From: Acetatifactor sp.
GTDB lineage: Bacteria > Bacillota > Clostridia > Lachnospirales > Lachnospiraceae
NCBI GenBank assembly: GCA_016293615.1
Contig: JAEDDX010000052.1
Location: 1-18,937 of the forward strand
DNA: 18,937 nucleotides
Reading direction: 5' to 3'
Below are positions 1 through 6,964 of the stretch, piece by piece; position 1 is the first letter of the stretch; each line of letters opens with the position of its first letter. The notes under the pieces are model-generated. The model was not told where the DNA came from. It was given only the letters and a program-made list of their open reading frames with translations, and searched no databases. The position numbers and the translations under genes were made by a program.

Positions 1-3
1 AAG

Positions 4-22
4 CATAATCACAAAACCTCCT
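4..22 (-). promoter_or_regulatory. Ribosome binding site and start of a divergent gene leaving the window
   Basis: Read on the minus strand, a perfect AGGAGG (positions 22-17) is followed after 4 nt by GTG (12-10) and after 10 nt by an in-frame ATG (6-4). Only two to four codons lie inside the window, so the product cannot be named. A good promoter lies upstream on the same strand (144-116), which supports a real gene transcribed away from hsdS. From context it could be a recombinase, a regulator or another restriction-modification gene; this is a guess. Confidence 0.5.
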
Positions 23-54
23 CGAAAGATTTCCTAAATGGATTTCTATGTAAA

Positions 55-105
55 CGCAAGCTATAACTCTTGCGGAGAAGGCTAACCGCCTACCGAATAG
101 GGTAG
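55..105 (-). other. Foldable leader of the divergent transcript
   Basis: The roughly 95-nt leader between the minus-strand promoter and its ribosome binding site can form several stems. Arms 90-94 and 101-105 (CTACC/GGTAG) enclose a 6-nt loop. Arms 55-60 and 69-74 (CGCAAG/CTTGCG) enclose an 8-nt loop. A third pairing, 72-75 with 86-89 (GCGG/CCGC), uses part of the second stem's arm, so the two exclude each other. The minus-strand segment around 77-82 (CTTCTC) could also pair with GAGGAG of the ribosome binding site. This could be an attenuator or cis-regulatory RNA, but no known riboswitch class was recognised. Confidence 0.3.
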
Positions 106-115
106 CACAAAGATT

Positions 116-144
116 ATTATACCAAACAAATGTTCTGGAATCAA
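116..144 (-). promoter_or_regulatory. Sigma-A type promoter, minus strand
   Basis: On the minus strand TTGATT (144-139) is followed by a 17-nt spacer and a perfect TATAAT (121-116). This is close to the consensus for the housekeeping sigma factor. The start point would be near 109, giving a leader of about 95 nt before the AGGAGG at 22-17. No equally good plus-strand promoter was found for hsdS in the same interval. Confidence 0.65.
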
Positions 145-186
145 GGAACACATAATAAAAAAGAAAGATTTGTAGGGATGATGTAG

Positions 187-1290
187 ATGGAATATACGAA
201 GTTAAAGTTCATAAATCAATATAAAAGTGAAAGCATAAATCCAGCAAAGACTCCTGATACTGTCTTTGAGATGTATAGTGTTCCTATATATGAAACTGGT
301 CATCCAGAATTTTTGCGTGGTGATGAGATTGCTTCAAACAAAGCAGTAGTTCAGAAAAATGATATTCTGCTTTGTAAGATTAATCCAAGGATTAACCGAG
401 TATGGGTTGTATCCGATGAGTCAGACAAGATGAACATTGCTTCGTCAGAATGGATAGTAATTAGAAATAGTGAATATAATCCAGAGTTTTTGGCATGGTA
501 CTTTAGAACTCCTAAATTTCAAAAACTTATGACTAGTGAGGTTACAGGTATCGGTGGGTCATTAACAAGAGCACAGCCTAAGTGTGTAGCTGAATATCCA
601 GTCCCTGTCTTAGATAGAGTGAAGCAGGATGAAATTGTTGCTATTCTTAATAAATGTAAGTTTATTATAGAGTCACGAAAACAGGAACTGGATGCCTTAG
701 ATGACCTTATCAAAGCCCGATTTATCGAACTGTTTGGCGATTGCAAAAACGAGGTGCTTATTGGTGATGTAATATCAATTTCAAGAGGAGCTTCACCAAG
801 ACCGATTTCTGCTTTTATTACTGACAGAGAAGATGGTGTCAATTGGATTAAAATCGGAGATGTATCTGAAAACTCGTTGTATATCATGAAAACAGAGGAA
901 AGAATCACGCCTGAAGGTGCTAAAAAATCTCGCATGGTTCATAAGGGTGACTTTATTCTTTCAAACTCTATGAGTTTTGGAAGACCATACATTTTGGGTA
1001 TTAACGGCTGTGTACATGACGGTTGGTTGATAATGTCTGATTTTAAGGAAACCTTTAATGAATTATATCTTTACCATGCAATTCGCAGTGATGATGTGCA
1101 GTATCAGTTTAGTGGCAAAGTAAATGGTGCAACGGTAAAGAATTTAAATAGTGACTTGGTTAAGAAAACTTTTATAAAAGTTCCCCCTATGGAGCTTCAA
1201 AATCAGTTTGCCACATTTGCCGAACGGACAGACAAATCAAAATTCGCCAATATGTTGATTCCTTTTGAAACGCTCAAAGATTGCTGCTAA
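187..1290 (+). CDS. hsdS: Type I restriction-modification specificity subunit HsdS
   Basis: HsdS is the DNA-recognition subunit of a type I restriction-modification enzyme: its two target recognition domains each read one half of a split site, and it holds HsdM and HsdR. The 367-residue protein shows the standard layout: first recognition domain about residues 1-145, central conserved helical region about 145-184 (KQDEIVAIL ... ELFGD), second recognition domain about 187-335, then the distal repeat beginning ELQNQFATF. The start has AGGGA at 174-178, 8 nt upstream. The distal conserved helix is short: the protein ends about 26 residues after ELQNQF with FETLKDCC, where family members usually have a longer helical tail, so a slightly truncated or drifted C-terminus is possible. 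The stop lies 28 nt before hsdR. hsdM is not in the window. Confidence 0.9.
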   Translation: MEYTKLKFINQYKSESINPAKTPDTVFEMYSVPIYETGHPEFLRGDEIASNKAVVQKNDILLCKINPRINRVWVVSDESDKMNIASSEWIVIRNSEYNPEFLAWYFRTPKFQKLMTSEVTGIGGSLTRAQPKCVAEYPVPVLDRVKQDEIVAILNKCKFIIESRKQELDALDDLIKARFIELFGDCKNEVLIGDVISISRGASPRPISAFITDREDGVNWIKIGDVSENSLYIMKTEERITPEGAKKSRMVHKGDFILSNSMSFGRPYILGINGCVHDGWLIMSDFKETFNELYLYHAIRSDDVQYQFSGKVNGATVKNLNSDLVKKTFIKVPPMELQNQFATFAERTDKSKFANMLIPFETLKDCC

Positions 1291-1318
1291 AAATGCAAAA
1301 TATGTAAGGAGGTTGCCG

Positions 1319-4300
1319 ATGACCAACTTTGATTTCCTGAAACAAGAACCAAAATTCAATAGTTTTTCGGATGTAGCAGTAGCTGCAGAGAAAATCCTTA
1401 AGATTGATACAGAATCCAGTGTGATTAACTGCCGTCGTGCTATGGAATTTGCTATTAAGTGGATGTATTCAGTAGACAAATCATTAGTGATGCCGTATCA
1501 GGATAACCTTATTAGTCTTATGAGCACAGAAGATTTTCATGATCTGGTGGATGATGCATTGTGGAAGCGTCTGGATTTGATTCGAAAGATTGGTAATAGA
1601 GCTGCACATAATGGCAGAAAGATTACAGAGGATGAGGCAATTCTTTGCTTACAGAACTTGTTTATCTTTATGGATTTTTTGTCGTATTGTTATTCTGATT
1701 TCTATAAAGAGAGGCAATATGATGTAAATCTGCTTAATGAAACGCAGGCAAAAACTGTCGTGACTAAGTCTTCAGATGATGATGTGGATTTACAGGTACT
1801 AATTGCTGAGAATAAAGCACTTAAAGAAGAACTGACTGCTAAGCGTGCGGAACAACAGCAGACCTATGTGCCTAAACCTCTTGATTTGTCTGAGTACAAG
1901 ACAAGAAAGATCTATGTTGATTCTATGCTGTTGGATGCCGGTTGGACGGAAGGAAAAGACTGGCTCAATGAAGTTGAACTTCTCGGAATGCCCAACAAAT
2001 CCGAAGTGGGTTTTGCCGACTATGTTCTTTATGATGACATGCACAAACCTTTAGCAGTAGTAGAAGCTAAGAGAACTTGTGTTGATGTTGCAAAGGGCAG
2101 ACAACAGGCAAAACTCTATGCTGATTTGTTAGAAGCAAAATACAAGAGAAGGCCGGTGGTATTTCTTACCAATGGTTTTGAAACGAGAATTATAGACAAT
2201 CAGTATCCGGAAAGAAAGGTTGCGGCTATTTACTCAAAGAGAGATTTGGAGAAGCTTTTTAATCTTCAGACAATGAAGACAAGTCTTAGGCACATCTCTG
2301 TAGATAAGCACATCGCAGGCCGCTATTATCAGGAAGGCGCAATTAAGGCAGTGTGCGATGCATTTGACAATCGTAACCGTAGAAAGGCACTGCTTGTTAT
2401 GGCTACCGGCTCAGGCAAAACAAGAACTGTAATTGCATTATGCAAGGTTCTTCTGGATGCCGGATGGGTTAAAAACATATTATTCCTGGCGGACCGTAAT
2501 TCGCTGGTTACACAGGCAAAAAGAAACTTTGTTAACCTTCTGCCCAATCTGTCATGCTCCAATCTTGTAGAGGAGAAAGATAATTACACAGCACACTGTA
2601 TATTCTCGACCTATCAGACGATGATGAACTGTATTGATTCGGTCAAAGATGACAAGGGCAAATTATTTACCTGTGGACATTTTGATCTTGTAATCTGTGA
2701 TGAGGCACACAGATCCATTTACAATAAGTATAGAGATATATTTAATTATTTCGATGCACCGTTGGTAGGTCTTACAGCGACTCCCAAGGATGACATTGAT
2801 AAGAATACTTATGGAATATTTGATTTGGAAAATGGTGTGCCTACATATGGATATGAGCTTGCGCAGGCTGTAAAGGATGGTTATCTTGTAGATTTTACTA
2901 CTGTTGAAACAAAGCTTAAATTCATTGAAGAGGGTATTGTTTATGATGAATTGTCGGAAGAAGACAAGGCAGCTTATGAAGATACCTTTGAATCTGAAGA
3001 TGGAGAATTACCGGAAAGAATTCATTCATCTGCTTTAAATACATGGATATTTAACGAAGATACCATTAAGCAGGTGCTTCATGTGCTTATGAGGGACGGA
3101 CTTAAGTTGGATTATGGTCAGAAAATCGGTAAGACAATAATTTTTGCCAAGAATCATGACCATGCAGAGAAAATACTCGAGGTATTTAATAAGCAGTATC
3201 CGGAACTCAGCAGGAATGGACAACCTTTTGCAAAGGTAATTGACAACTATATGACATATGCTCAGAGTGCAATTGATGAGTTTTCTGATCCAAAGAAAAT
3301 GCCTCAGATTGCAATTTCTGTAGATATGCTCGACACAGGAATTGATGTGCCGGAAGTATTAAACCTTGTATTTTTCAAGAAGGTTATGAGTAAAGCAAAA
3401 TTCTGGCAGATGATTGGGCGCGGTACCAGACTTTGTCTCGGACTTATGGATGGAGAAGATAAAAGTAGATTCTTCATCTTTGATTTCTGCGGAAACTTTG
3501 AATTTTTCCGTATGAATCAAGGAAGACCGACAGCAAACATGATTGCTTTACAGGGTGCAATTTTCTCACTTGAATTTGAAATGGCATATAAGCTCCAAAG
3601 TATAGAATATCAGATAGACAAACTTATTGCTTACAGAAATAAGCTTGTAGAGATGATGACGCGCAAGGTGCAGGAACTGAATCGTGAAAACTTTGCCGTA
3701 AGGCAACACCTGAAGTATGTAGATACATATTCGGTTGAATACAACTATCAATCAATCACATTTGAAGATACATTGATGGTTCGTGAAGAATTAGCGCCAC
3801 TTATTATGCCTGACGGAGATGAAGCAAGTGCAGTTCGTTTTGATGCTTTGATGTATGGAATGGAATTGGCATACTTGGCTAGTAAGGGATATGGCCGTCA
3901 TAGAAGTGACCTCATTAAGAAGGTCGAAGGTATTGCGAGTGTTGCAAATATTCCTGAGATTCAGGCGCAGTCGGAACTGATCAATAAAATACTTCATACA
4001 GACTATATAGATAATGCCGGAATTGATGAATTTGAACATATTAGAGTAAGTCTTCGTAATCTGATGAAGTATTTACCTTCAGGAATCATGAAATATGATA
4101 CTGATTTTACTGATGAGATTCTGTCTACAGAATGGAATGATTCTGAACTTGAAAATGATGAGCTGAAGAATTACAAGGCGAAAGCTGAATTCTATGTTCG
4201 TCAGCACCAGGACAATATAGCCATTGCAAAGCTTAGGACCAATCAGCCGCTTACAGAGGCGGATATAGAAAGTCTGGAGCAGATTCTTTGGAAAGAAGTT

Positions 4301-4624
4301 GGCTCTAGGGATGACTATGAGAAAGAATATGGTCATAAACCATTAGGAGAGTTTGTCCGTGAAATCGTTGGACTTGATATGAATGCTGCAAAGGAAGCAT
4401 TCTCAGAGTTCCTGAATGACTCAAATCTTGATAGCAGACAGATCTATTTTGTGAATCAGATAGTGGAGTATATTGTACACAACGGAATGATGAAGGATCT
4501 TTCTGTACTCCGGGAGTCACCATTTACTGATAAGGGAAGTGTGGTGGAGATATTTACTGATCTGACAGTATGGATGGGCATCAGAAAGGTTATTGACCGA
4601 ATAAATGCGAATGCGGCAGCGTAA
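1319..4624 (+). CDS. hsdR: Type I restriction-modification restriction subunit HsdR (EcoEI-like)
   Basis: HsdR is the ATP-driven translocase and nuclease that cuts unmodified DNA in complex with HsdM and HsdS. The 1101-residue protein has an N-terminal DUF4145 domain (about 1-128, with IGNRAAH). A PD-(D/E)XK nuclease follows (D234, E249, K251 in VVEAKR). Then comes a superfamily 2 helicase: Walker A ATGSGKT (K367), DEAH (461-464), GLTATP, and motif VI QMIGRGTR (697-704). An EcoEI-type C-terminal domain ends it. All key catalytic residues are present, so it looks intact. The reading frame is open 18 codons further upstream, overlapping hsdS, but the ATG at 1319 is preferred because a perfect AAGGAGGT (1306-1313) lies 5 nt before it. 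Composition is AT-rich like hsdS and unlike the downstream genes. Restriction activity needs an hsdM elsewhere. Confidence 0.95.
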   Translation: MTNFDFLKQEPKFNSFSDVAVAAEKILKIDTESSVINCRRAMEFAIKWMYSVDKSLVMPYQDNLISLMSTEDFHDLVDDALWKRLDLIRKIGNRAAHNGRKITEDEAILCLQNLFIFMDFLSYCYSDFYKERQYDVNLLNETQAKTVVTKSSDDDVDLQVLIAENKALKEELTAKRAEQQQTYVPKPLDLSEYKTRKIYVDSMLLDAGWTEGKDWLNEVELLGMPNKSEVGFADYVLYDDMHKPLAVVEAKRTCVDVAKGRQQAKLYADLLEAKYKRRPVVFLTNGFETRIIDNQYPERKVAAIYSKRDLEKLFNLQTMKTSLRHISVDKHIAGRYYQEGAIKAVCDAFDNRNRRKALLVMATGSGKTRTVIALCKVLLDAGWVKNILFLADRNSLVTQAKRNFVNLLPNLSCSNLVEEKDNYTAHCIFSTYQTMMNCIDSVKDDKGKLFTCGHFDLVICDEAHRSIYNKYRDIFNYFDAPLVGLTATPKDDIDKNTYGIFDLENGVPTYGYELAQAVKDGYLVDFTTVETKLKFIEEGIVYDELSEEDKAAYEDTFESEDGELPERIHSSALNTWIFNEDTIKQVLHVLMRDGLKLDYGQKIGKTIIFAKNHDHAEKILEVFNKQYPELSRNGQPFAKVIDNYMTYAQSAIDEFSDPKKMPQIAISVDMLDTGIDVPEVLNLVFFKKVMSKAKFWQMIGRGTRLCLGLMDGEDKSRFFIFDFCGNFEFFRMNQGRPTANMIALQGAIFSLEFEMAYKLQSIEYQIDKLIAYRNKLVEMMTRKVQELNRENFAVRQHLKYVDTYSVEYNYQSITFEDTLMVREELAPLIMPDGDEASAVRFDALMYGMELAYLASKGYGRHRSDLIKKVEGIASVANIPEIQAQSELINKILHTDYIDNAGIDEFEHIRVSLRNLMKYLPSGIMKYDTDFTDEILSTEWNDSELENDELKNYKAKAEFYVRQHQDNIAIAKLRTNQPLTEADIESLEQILWKEVGSRDDYEKEYGHKPLGEFVREIVGLDMNAAKEAFSEFLNDSNLDSRQIYFVNQIVEYIVHNGMMKDLSVLRESPFTDKGSVVEIFTDLTVWMGIRKVIDRINANAAA

Positions 4625-4673
4625 ATGAATACTAAAGTCTTATTTATCTGCTGCTTAGAAAGAGGAACCTAAG

Positions 4674-4946
4674 ATGTTAACTGCGATTGCAATCGGCTAT
4701 GGATTGCTTGTCAATCTTGTGGCGTTTGCCCTGATGGGGATCGATAAGAATAGAGCGAGGCGCAATGCCTGGAGGATTCCGGAGAAGCAATTGTTTTTCT
4801 GGGCAGTGATCGGCGGCAGTATCGGCGCCATTGCGGGCATGCAGTTTTTCAGGCATAAGACCAGACATTGGTATTTCAGGTATGGTATGCCTGCGATTCT
4901 GGCGGTGCAGGCAATCGGTCTCTGTGCGGCGCTGTACTATTTGTGA
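4674..4946 (+). CDS. DUF1294 family small membrane protein
   Basis: A 90-residue integral membrane protein of the DUF1294 family, whose function is not established. The family signature is clear: a hydrophobic N-terminal segment (about 4-21), then DKNRAR, WRIPEKQL, a glycine-rich second membrane stretch (about 41-56), the hallmark GMQFFRHKTRH, and a third hydrophobic segment (about 72-89). Length is normal for the family. The ATG has AGAGGA about 9 nt upstream. It stands 49 nt after hsdR but has the higher-GC composition of the genes to its right, so it probably belongs to the ancestral chromosome and not to the restriction block. Confidence 0.85.
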   Translation: MLTAIAIGYGLLVNLVAFALMGIDKNRARRNAWRIPEKQLFFWAVIGGSIGAIAGMQFFRHKTRHWYFRYGMPAILAVQAIGLCAALYYL

Positions 4947-4952
4947 ACAGTC

Positions 4953-5002
4953 GGCGCATGTGACATGTGAGAAGCGCCCCGAAACGGGTGCCGCCTTGCG
5001 GG
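4953..5002 (+). terminator. Hairpin cluster after the DUF1294 gene, possible weak terminator
   Basis: Three short inverted repeats follow the DUF1294 stop: GGCGC/GCGCC (4953-4957 and 4974-4978), CCCG/CGGG (4978-4981 and 4985-4988, AAA loop) and CCGC/GCGG (4991-4994 and 4998-5001, CTT loop). The last is followed by a T-rich but broken stretch (GTATTTGTTCT). This could stop transcription before the arginine promoter, but the stems are short and there is no clean U-tract. Nothing else is seen in 4947-5050. Confidence 0.3.
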
Positions 5003-5059
5003 TATTTGTTCTATAACAATGGCGCTGCAGACATACAGTGCATATAAACGCACTAAAGT

Positions 5060-5119
5060 ATGTATAAATCATGTATAAATGCATAATAATGCAATAATAT
5101 CACGAAAATATGTATAAAA
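5060..5119 (+). repeat. Repeated ATGTATAAA(T/A) half-sites upstream of argC
   Basis: ATGTATAAAT occurs at 5060-5069 and 5071-5080, and ATGTATAAAA at 5110-5119. The inverted form ATTTATAC lies at 5137-5144, inside the promoter spacer. These resemble half-sites of Gram-positive ArgR/AhrC operators, which are AT-rich TGnAT-type words often present in several copies before arginine genes. Their spacing is irregular and the region is AT-rich, so some of the matches may be chance. Confidence 0.4.
5078..5095 (+). promoter_or_regulatory. ArgR/AhrC operator (ARG box)
   Basis: AATGCATAATAATGCAAT contains a fully symmetric core TGCATAATAATGCA that fits the ARG-box pattern TGNATWWWWATNCA. By eye it agrees with 15 of 18 positions of the Bacillus-type ARG box. 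It lies about 37 nt upstream of the argC -35 element. ArgR family hexamers bind such boxes with arginine as co-repressor, so the cluster is probably repressed when arginine is plentiful. The argR gene is not in the window. Confidence 0.65.
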
Positions 5120-5131
5120 ATAAAAAAGTAG

Positions 5132-5159
5132 TAGACATTTATACAAAAAGTGGTATGAT
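5132..5159 (+). promoter_or_regulatory. Promoter of the arginine cluster
   Basis: TAGACA (5132-5137) and TATGAT (5154-5159) are separated by 16 nt, and TGG directly before the -10 makes it an extended -10 promoter. Transcription would start near 5166, leaving a leader of about 80 nt before argC. The inverted ATTTATAC word lies in the spacer, so an ArgR-bound complex here would block polymerase. Confidence 0.6.
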
Positions 5160-5247
5160 ATTCAAAAGACAGTGCAGTGTTCCGGCTCCGGCGTATCTTT
5201 CCGGGTACGATGGCAGGTGCGGAAGACGGCAGATGGGAGGACGAAAG

Positions 5248-6306
5248 ATGGTTAAGGTAGGGATCATCGGAGCAACCGGTTATGCGGGCGGAGAGCTGGT
5301 CAGAATTCTGGTCAATCATCCCGATGCTGAGATCGTATGGTACGGTTCCAGAAGCTATATTGATAAGAGATATTATGAAGTATATCAGAACATGTTTCAG
5401 ATCGTGGAGGATATCTGTAAGGATGACAATCTTGCGGAGCTTGCAGAGCAGGTGGATGTGATTTTCACGGCAACCCCTCAGGGCTTCCTGGCAGGCCTCC
5501 TTACCGAAGAGATTCTTTCCAAGGTGAAGATTGTGGACCTTTCCGCAGATTACCGTATCAAGGATGTCGCAGTCTACGAAAAGTGGTATGGCATCGAGCA
5601 CAAATCTCCTCAGTTCATTGAGGAGGCGGTATACGGACTCTGCGAGATCAACAGGGACAAGGTGACGAAGGATACCAGACTGATTGCCAATCCCGGCTGC
5701 TACACGACCTGCTCCATTCTGACCGCGTATCCTATGGTGGCAGAGGGACTGATCGAGGTGGACACCCTGATCGTGGATGCAAAGTCCGGAACCTCAGGTG
5801 CCGGCAGGGGCGCCAAGGTAGCCAACCTGTTCTGTGAAGTCAACGAGAATATGAAAGCCTATGGCGTCGCAAGCCACAGACATACTCCTGAGATCGAAGA
5901 ACAGTTAGGGTATGCGGGAAACTGCGAAGTGACCATTAACTTTACCCCACACCTCGTTCCCATGAACAGAGGAATCCTTGCGACAGAGTACGCTAAGTTG
6001 AAGAGAAAGCCGGACGGCTCCCTCCCCACCTACGAGGAGATTAAGGCTGTCTACGATAAATATTATGCAAAAGAGAAGTTTGTCCGCGTGCTTGACAAGG
6101 GCGTCTGCCCCGAGACGAAGTGGGTGGAAGGCAGCAACTATGTGGACATCAACTTTGTGATTGATGAGAGAACCGGCCGCATCATTATGATGGGAGCCAT
6201 AGACAATCTGGTAAAGGGTGCCGCAGGCCAGGCAGTGCAGAACATGAACCTTTTGTTCGGACTTCCCGAGAGTGAGGGCCTGGAGCTGGTTCCCTGCTTC
6301 CCTTAA
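5248..6306 (+). CDS. argC: N-acetyl-gamma-glutamyl-phosphate reductase
   Basis: ArgC reduces N-acetylglutamyl phosphate with NADPH to N-acetylglutamate semialdehyde, the third step of arginine synthesis, in the cytoplasm. The 352-residue protein begins with the dinucleotide-binding motif GIIGATGYAGGEL. The catalytic cysteine is Cys151 in NPGCYTT and the conserved HRHTPEI begins at His210. Length matches the family. The reading frame is open 46 codons further upstream, but that stretch overlaps the promoter and has no family similarity. The ATG at 5248 is preceded by GGGAGG (5235-5240) at 7 nt and gives the expected MVKVGIIGATG start. It is the first gene of the arg cluster, downstream of the ARG box. 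Confidence 0.96.
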   Translation: MVKVGIIGATGYAGGELVRILVNHPDAEIVWYGSRSYIDKRYYEVYQNMFQIVEDICKDDNLAELAEQVDVIFTATPQGFLAGLLTEEILSKVKIVDLSADYRIKDVAVYEKWYGIEHKSPQFIEEAVYGLCEINRDKVTKDTRLIANPGCYTTCSILTAYPMVAEGLIEVDTLIVDAKSGTSGAGRGAKVANLFCEVNENMKAYGVASHRHTPEIEEQLGYAGNCEVTINFTPHLVPMNRGILATEYAKLKRKPDGSLPTYEEIKAVYDKYYAKEKFVRVLDKGVCPETKWVEGSNYVDINFVIDERTGRIIMMGAIDNLVKGAAGQAVQNMNLLFGLPESEGLELVPCFP

Positions 6307-6382
6307 GGCAAAAGATACTTACCGGGCACGCCCCGGGGCAGAATCAATTCCGGGAAGACAGAATAGAACGATAGGAAAACTT

Positions 6383-6844
6383 ATGAGCAGATCATTTACA
6401 ATTCGCGCGATGACAATTGAAGATTACGAGGGACTCCACAGTCTGTGGATGACCATCCACGGCTTTGGAATCCGAAGCATCGATGATTCCGAAGAAGGGG
6501 TTGCCAGATTCTTGAAGAGAAATCCGACCACCAGTGTGGTGGCTGTTTCGGATGACGGAGAGATCGTAGGAGGAATTCTTTGCGGACACGACGGCAGACG
6601 GGGCTGTCTGTATCATGTGTGCGTGCGGGAAGATTACCGCCGTCTCGGCATCGGCAAGCAGATGGTTGTCTTTTGCATGAATGCGCTGAAAGCGGAGGAG
6701 ATCAACAAGGTCAGCCTCATCGCCTTCACGGCAAATGATATCGGCAACGCTTTCTGGAACTGCATCGGCTGGACCAGACGGGAAGACTTAAATTACTATG
6801 ACTTCACCTTAAATGAAGCCAATATTACAGCGTTTAATCAGTAA
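6383..6844 (+). CDS. GNAT family N-acetyltransferase in the arginine cluster
   Basis: A 153-residue single-domain acetyl-CoA-dependent acetyltransferase. The N-terminal FTIRAMTIEDYEGL is the usual GNAT first strand and helix. Motif A is VREDYRRLGIGKQM (about 81-94), with the acetyl-CoA pyrophosphate loop RRLGIG at 86-91, and NDIGNAFWNCIGW (about 118-130) is the motif B region. It resembles YpeA-like proteins. The start at 6383 has AGGA 6 nt upstream; an upstream extension overlapping argC lacks similarity. Its place between argC and argJ, 76 nt after argC, suggests a role linked to arginine metabolism, possibly a short N-acetylglutamate synthase or a modifier. This is inference; the substrate cannot be read from sequence. 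Confidence 0.85.
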   Translation: MSRSFTIRAMTIEDYEGLHSLWMTIHGFGIRSIDDSEEGVARFLKRNPTTSVVAVSDDGEIVGGILCGHDGRRGCLYHVCVREDYRRLGIGKQMVVFCMNALKAEEINKVSLIAFTANDIGNAFWNCIGWTRREDLNYYDFTLNEANITAFNQ

Positions 6845-6964
6845 AGACAGCGTTTGTCAGAGTGGATATACTGCGAGCCGGCAACCGGACCCATGTCGCT
6901 TGGCCGACAGCTCCCTATATTCCCCGACGATCGTACAGTCATAAGAGAATAAGGAGAGAGAACT

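Noticed and set aside
1..110. Plus-strand resemblance to parts of a cyclic di-GMP-I riboswitch (CGAAAG, ACGCAAGC, GGCTAACCGCCTACCGA)
   Set aside because: The expected paired helices around CGAAAG and the receptor segment do not form, and the region is better explained as the leader of a minus-strand transcript with its own promoter and ribosome binding site.
151..156. CATAAT as a plus-strand -10 for hsdS
   Set aside because: No acceptable -35 lies at the right distance, so the source of hsdS transcription stays unclear.
5110..5247. N-terminal extension of argC
   Set aside because: It would overlap the promoter -35 and -10 elements and has no similarity to ArgC; the ATG at 5248 has a proper ribosome binding site.
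6322..6354. GC-rich palindrome GCCCCGGGGC after argC with nearby CCGGG words
   Set aside because: It could be a small hairpin, but the stem options are ambiguous, there is no U-tract and no second copy in the window.
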